Shown in pieces: positions 58,361 to 64,000 of a DNA stretch of 64,000 nucleotides (within the stretch, counting starts at the first letter, position 1; each line of letters begins with the position of its first letter). Origin of the DNA: Martelella sp. NC20 (GTDB lineage Bacteria > Pseudomonadota > Alphaproteobacteria > Rhizobiales > Rhizobiaceae). The position numbers and the translations under genes were made by a program. The stretch is from positions 3,522,001 to 3,586,000 of the forward strand of contig NZ_CP054861.1 of assembly GCF_013459645.1 (NCBI RefSeq), written 5' to 3'. The notes beneath the pieces are model-generated. The model was not told the DNA's origin, ran no database searches, and saw only the letters and a list, made by a program, of their open reading frames with translations.

Positions 58361-58540
58361 TCGCCGCATAGCCCGCAAACCTTCTCGCCCCGGAGGGGAG
58401 AGATGTCGCGACAGCGACAGTGAGGGGCGAGTCTATCCACACTGAAGCCCTCACGGGTCAGAAATGCTGATTCACCCTCACTCCCCCTTTCTGGGCATCT
58501 CTCCCACAAGCGGGAGAGAGTATCGGGAGCAAGCCGCAAG
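58361..58540. repeat. Right copy of the ~178-bp inverted repeat
   Basis: Reverse complement of the element at 57081-57258; inner end TCGCCGCATAGCCC, outer end GCAAGCCGCAAG. Together the two copies frame one gene. Differences are mostly in the middle spacer (about 58435-58465). Remaining bases 58541-58589 show nothing. Confidence 0.85.
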
Positions 58541-58589
58541 GTCATTGCCCGTTCCTCAAGGGGAGATTACGGGCTGAGAGATTTCGCTC

Positions 58590-59252
58590 TTACGCGACCG
58601 TGATCGGCTGGTCGGGGAAGGCGAGTTGTTCGCGCGCGCGCCATTCCGGAGTCACATAGTTGATGATCAGCGATTTGCGTACGCCCTGGATCGGGCGTTT
58701 CTCGAAACCGTGCCAGGTATTGTTGGAGGGCACGAAGATCATCGCGTAGTTCGGCGCGAACGGCGAGCGGCCGAAATGCTCTTCCCTGGAGACATAGATA
58801 TCGGTTCCGAGCTCCTCGTGGCCGGGGCCATCTGAGAGATAGATCAGCAGGGTAAACAGCTTGACGCCGATATCGGTGTGCGGCTCCAGCCAGAAACCGT
58901 CGATATCCTGCGCGAATTCGATGCGAAGGCTCGAACCCTCGATATCGGTTTTGAAGGTATCCTGGATTGTCGACGCGACGGCGGGGTCCTGAAATGCCTC
59001 GGCGACAGAAGCGCAGCAGTCATATCGGGCGATATTGGGCTGGTCGAAATAATGCCGGCTCTTGTTGTGGACCTCGCGCGTGCCCGATACGCCGTCCAGT
59101 TCGGGCTTCGGGAAATCGAGCGACTGGATATCGTTCAGCAGGTCCGTCGGAAACATGTCCGCAAGCAGCCAGTGTCTATAGGGGGCGGCATTGGATTGGG
59201 CGCTCTTGAACGCCGATTTCACATGCTCTTGAACATTTCCGTAATCTGTCAT
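58590..59252 (-). CDS. 2-oxoglutarate/Fe(II)-dependent oxygenase
   Basis: About 220 residues with the double-stranded beta-helix iron site His125-x-Asp127 (EPHTDIGVKL) and distal His181, plus Arg192 (GVRKSL) for 2-oxoglutarate. Substrate unknown. The ATG at 59252 gives a natural-looking start (MTDYGNVQEH), but an in-frame ATG at 59285 is possible and the ribosome site is weak. No operon partner; uvrB is 78 bases downstream on the same strand. Confidence 0.8.
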   Translation of the reverse strand: MTDYGNVQEHVKSAFKSAQSNAAPYRHWLLADMFPTDLLNDIQSLDFPKPELDGVSGTREVHNKSRHYFDQPNIARYDCCASVAEAFQDPAVASTIQDTFKTDIEGSSLRIEFAQDIDGFWLEPHTDIGVKLFTLLIYLSDGPGHEELGTDIYVSREEHFGRSPFAPNYAMIFVPSNNTWHGFEKRPIQGVRKSLIINYVTPEWRAREQLAFPDQPITVA

Positions 59253-59330
59253 TTCTAAACCATATACCTGTTTGATCAGCGCCATCGTAGCGTCAACGGC
59301 AAGGTCGCACAACCACTGCCGAAGTCGGTA

Positions 59331-62087
<2,757 letters not shown>

Positions 62088-62135
62088 CGGTCGAATATGG
62101 GGAACTAGCCTGCAAAAGAAAAGGGCGTTGCGTTG

Positions 62136-62170
62136 GAACAAAAGTAGAACTTTTGCAGCGATTCGGTCAA
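62136..62170 (-). promoter_or_regulatory. SOS promoter of uvrB with LexA box
   Basis: GAAC-N7-GAAC, exact, at 62136-62150 (GAACAAAAGTAGAAC). On the - strand a promoter TTGACC (62165-62170), 17-bp spacer, CTACTT (62142-62147) overlaps it, so LexA should block uvrB transcription. Confidence 0.8.
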
Positions 62171-62262
62171 GTTTTGCTGTTGAATTTTCTGATGCCGGTT
62201 TCAGATGTTTGCGCTAAGAACGCTGGCAGCTGCATTGGCGGCCGTGTCTCCGGAGAAAATTC

Positions 62263-62616
62263 ATGCCCTTTTCGCTTTCGCCTGCGGCCATCTGGCCGGT
62301 TGTGATGCTGGTCTGCTCGAACGTGTTCATGACCTTTGCATGGTACGGTCATCTGAAATTCAAAAGCGCACCGCTGCTGCTCGTGATCATCGTCGCGTGG
62401 GGGATCGCTTTTTTCGAATACTGCCTCGCGGTTCCGGCCAACAGGATCGGCGCGTCGGTATACTCGACCGCGCAGTTGAAGACGATCCAGGAGATCATCA
62501 CGCTGCTGGTGTTTTCCGGCTTCTCGGTGTTGTGGCTGAAGGAGGCTATCACCATCAACCATGTCATCGGTTTCGCGCTGATTGCGCTCGGCGCGGCGTT
62601 CATCTTCCGCGCATGA
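62263..62616 (+). CDS. DUF486 (DMT-type) small membrane protein
   Basis: 117 residues with four hydrophobic segments and the family sequence SNVFMTFAWYGHLKFK and FFEYCLAVPANRIG. It belongs to the drug/metabolite-transporter fold group but its substrate is unknown. GGAG lies 7-10 bases before the ATG. Confidence 0.85.
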   Translation: MPFSLSPAAIWPVVMLVCSNVFMTFAWYGHLKFKSAPLLLVIIVAWGIAFFEYCLAVPANRIGASVYSTAQLKTIQEIITLLVFSGFSVLWLKEAITINHVIGFALIALGAAFIFRA

Positions 62617-62665
62617 GCGATCATTGATGTAAACGACGTCGAATGGACTGGCTTGGCCCGGCCTG

Positions 62666-63055
62666 TCATGCCTCCGGCGGCACCACCGCGGGCTTGCCGC
62701 TGTCATCCATCGCCACCATCACGAACTGCGCGGCGGTCACCTGTTCCCGGTTCGGCATGCGATGGCGGTGGACCCAGGCTTCGACATGGACCGTCATCGA
62801 GGTCCGTCCGACCCTCTCGAACGAGGTGTAGACGCAGAGCGTATCACCGACCTTGACCGGCTGTTCGAACGCCATCGAATTCACGGCGGCGGTGACGGTC
62901 CTGTTCGCGGCGCGCTCGGAGGAGGCCACATAGGCGGCAAGGTCCATCTGCGACATCACCCAGCCGCCGAAAATATCGCCTGACGGATTGGCATTGGCCG
63001 GCATCGCAACGGTGCGCATGGTCAGGTTGCCATTGGGTGATTTCTCGTCATTCAT
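62666..63055 (-). CDS. Acyl-CoA thioesterase (YciA/hotdog family)
   Basis: 129 residues, single hotdog domain; MPANANPSGDIFGGWVMSQMD carries the conserved Asn/Asp residues of the active site, and VEAWVHRHR is family-typical. It hydrolyses acyl-CoA to free acid. It stands alone, divergent from the following lipoprotein gene. Confidence 0.88.
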   Translation of the reverse strand: MNDEKSPNGNLTMRTVAMPANANPSGDIFGGWVMSQMDLAAYVASSERAANRTVTAAVNSMAFEQPVKVGDTLCVYTSFERVGRTSMTVHVEAWVHRHRMPNREQVTAAQFVMVAMDDSGKPAVVPPEA

Positions 63056-63255
63056 TTAGCTCTCCTGTCGTTTTCGGGCGCTTCACCCTGATCAGGTCCA
63101 GACAATATTGCACGGGTGGGGAATTGCAACTCGGGGCATGTTTGCCAAGCGGCAATACCGGTCGCCTTTTGAACATCGCGCATCGATCCAAAAGCATTTG
63201 TTTACTCTTGTCTGGTCTACTCGGGTTCGGAGTATCAACGCAGTTTCGGTTCAGT

Positions 63256-64000
63256 ATGACGTTTCCCTTGCGACGTGCGGTTTCATTGGCAGCCATTGCG
63301 GCAACGCTCACCGGTTGTTCCATCGGCGGATTGATGACGTCTTTTTCCGTCGATACCAGCGACAAGGGGACCCAGGTCGTCACCCGCGGCGACGAAGCCG
63401 GGCAGGGGCCGCTGCAACAGGTCGCCGCTACAGCGGTAGCGACACAGGCTCCCGCCGCCGCGCCGGAGCCGCCGCCCTCGATCGAGCAACTGATCGCCAG
63501 CACCGAAACCGAAGCGGGCGTGCCGATCGACAGCTATCTCGGCATCTCGACCAAGGAGGAGGCCGCCGTGGTGGCGGCCAACGCCGCCGCGCCGCTGACG
63601 CCCGCCGACATCAAGCCGGAGAGCCCGGCGCCGGATGCCGGTATCGACCCGATCCAAACCGCCTCGCTTCTGCCGCTGAGCGATCCAGGCGCCGGCGCTT
63701 CGGCTCAGAAGGGCCGCTTGCCCGGGCTGATGCCGCTTGCCGAACGCCAGTGCCGCAGTTCGCTCAGGGAAATGGGCGTAAGCTTTTCCGATGTCGAGGA
63801 GATTGCGAACGGCAGTCATTGCGGCATTGCCTACCCCGTCAAGCTGCAATCGCTTTCGGGCAAGATCGCGGTCTCGCCCAATGTCACGGTCAATTGCCAG
63901 ACGGCGCTTGCCTTCGCCGAATGGGTCCAGAACGATGTCGCGCCCGCCGCGCGCGTACGCTACCTCACCGGGCTCAAGTCGGTGAACACCATGGGCGGTT
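63256..64000 (+). CDS. Extensin-family lipoprotein (3' end outside window)
   Basis: The frame from ATG 63256 stays open to the window end, giving 248 residues. Signal peptide with lipobox LTGC (Cys21), a Pro/Ala-rich linker, then the start of an extensin-like C-terminal domain (RQCRSSLREMGVSF, CGIAYPVKL, NCQTALAFAEWV). Such domains are related to zinc D-Ala-D-Ala peptidases, so a periplasmic cell-wall role is likely. The last part of the domain is cut off. Confidence 0.8.
   Translation, partial: MTFPLRRAVSLAAIAATLTGCSIGGLMTSFSVDTSDKGTQVVTRGDEAGQGPLQQVAATAVATQAPAAAPEPPPSIEQLIASTETEAGVPIDSYLGISTKEEAAVVAANAAAPLTPADIKPESPAPDAGIDPIQTASLLPLSDPGAGASAQKGRLPGLMPLAERQCRSSLREMGVSFSDVEEIANGSHCGIAYPVKLQSLSGKIAVSPNVTVNCQTALAFAEWVQNDVAPAARVRYLTGLKSVNTMGG

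Overview
The window is ordinary chromosomal DNA of an alphaproteobacterium of the order Hyphomicrobiales (Rhizobiales). The evidence is gene order and family type: fabG-acpP-fabF-mltG-yicC-gmk, an alphaproteobacterial porin, an ExoR-type Sel1 protein, erpA next to dgt, argS-SPOR protein-nagZ-scpA-scpB-tatABC, folA-hflK-hflC-degP, and GAAC-N7-GAAC LexA boxes. The genus cannot be fixed; a Rhizobiaceae relative such as Martelella or Hoeflea would fit. Both window ends cut a gene (fabG on the left, an extensin-family lipoprotein on the right).

Layout. 1-5.5 kb: fatty-acid synthesis and cell-wall genes on +. 5.6-16.2 kb: a nine-gene - strand operon headed by a GntR/periplasmic-binding-type regulator, with a Gfo/Idh oxidoreductase, a PHP-type hydrolase, a four-gene sugar ABC importer, a PfkB kinase and a cytoplasmic sulfamidase-like sulfatase; it looks like uptake and catabolism of a sulfated (amino)sugar. 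16.5-20.2 kb: an unannotated 28-codon membrane peptide under a LexA box, then dnaE. 20.6-26.2 kb: porin, tRNA-Leu(UAA), exoR, xthA and an NCS2 purine permease, followed by a candidate sRNA on -. 27-38.2 kb: housekeeping genes erpA, dgt, argS, SPOR protein, nagZ, scpA, scpB, an orphan ABC ATPase and tatABC.

38.2-47.2 kb is the most unusual part. It is a - strand cluster lying where serS (after tatC) and thyA (before folA) are usually found. It encodes a pseudo-acylphosphatase, a Rieske-only protein, a Rieske-less mononuclear-iron oxygenase subunit, a GST homologue, an 8-oxoguanine/guanine-type deaminase and a complete BMP-family purine/nucleoside ABC importer. The separate Rieske and catalytic polypeptides plus a GST recall the NdmC/NdmD/NdmE caffeine N7-demethylase. 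I propose a purine (possibly N-methylpurine) import, deamination and oxidation system.

47.5-64 kb returns to core genes: folA, hflKC, DUF2065, degP, then serB divergent from miaA with overlapping start codons, and ilvBN behind a leader-peptide attenuator (Leu-Leu-Ile-Val-Val). An ELM1-family gene follows, framed by about 178-bp inverted repeats, then a 2-oxoglutarate oxygenase, SOS-controlled uvrB, a DUF486 membrane protein, a thioesterase and the truncated extensin-like lipoprotein. Two transcripts, the sugar regulator and the ilv leader, are predicted to be leaderless.
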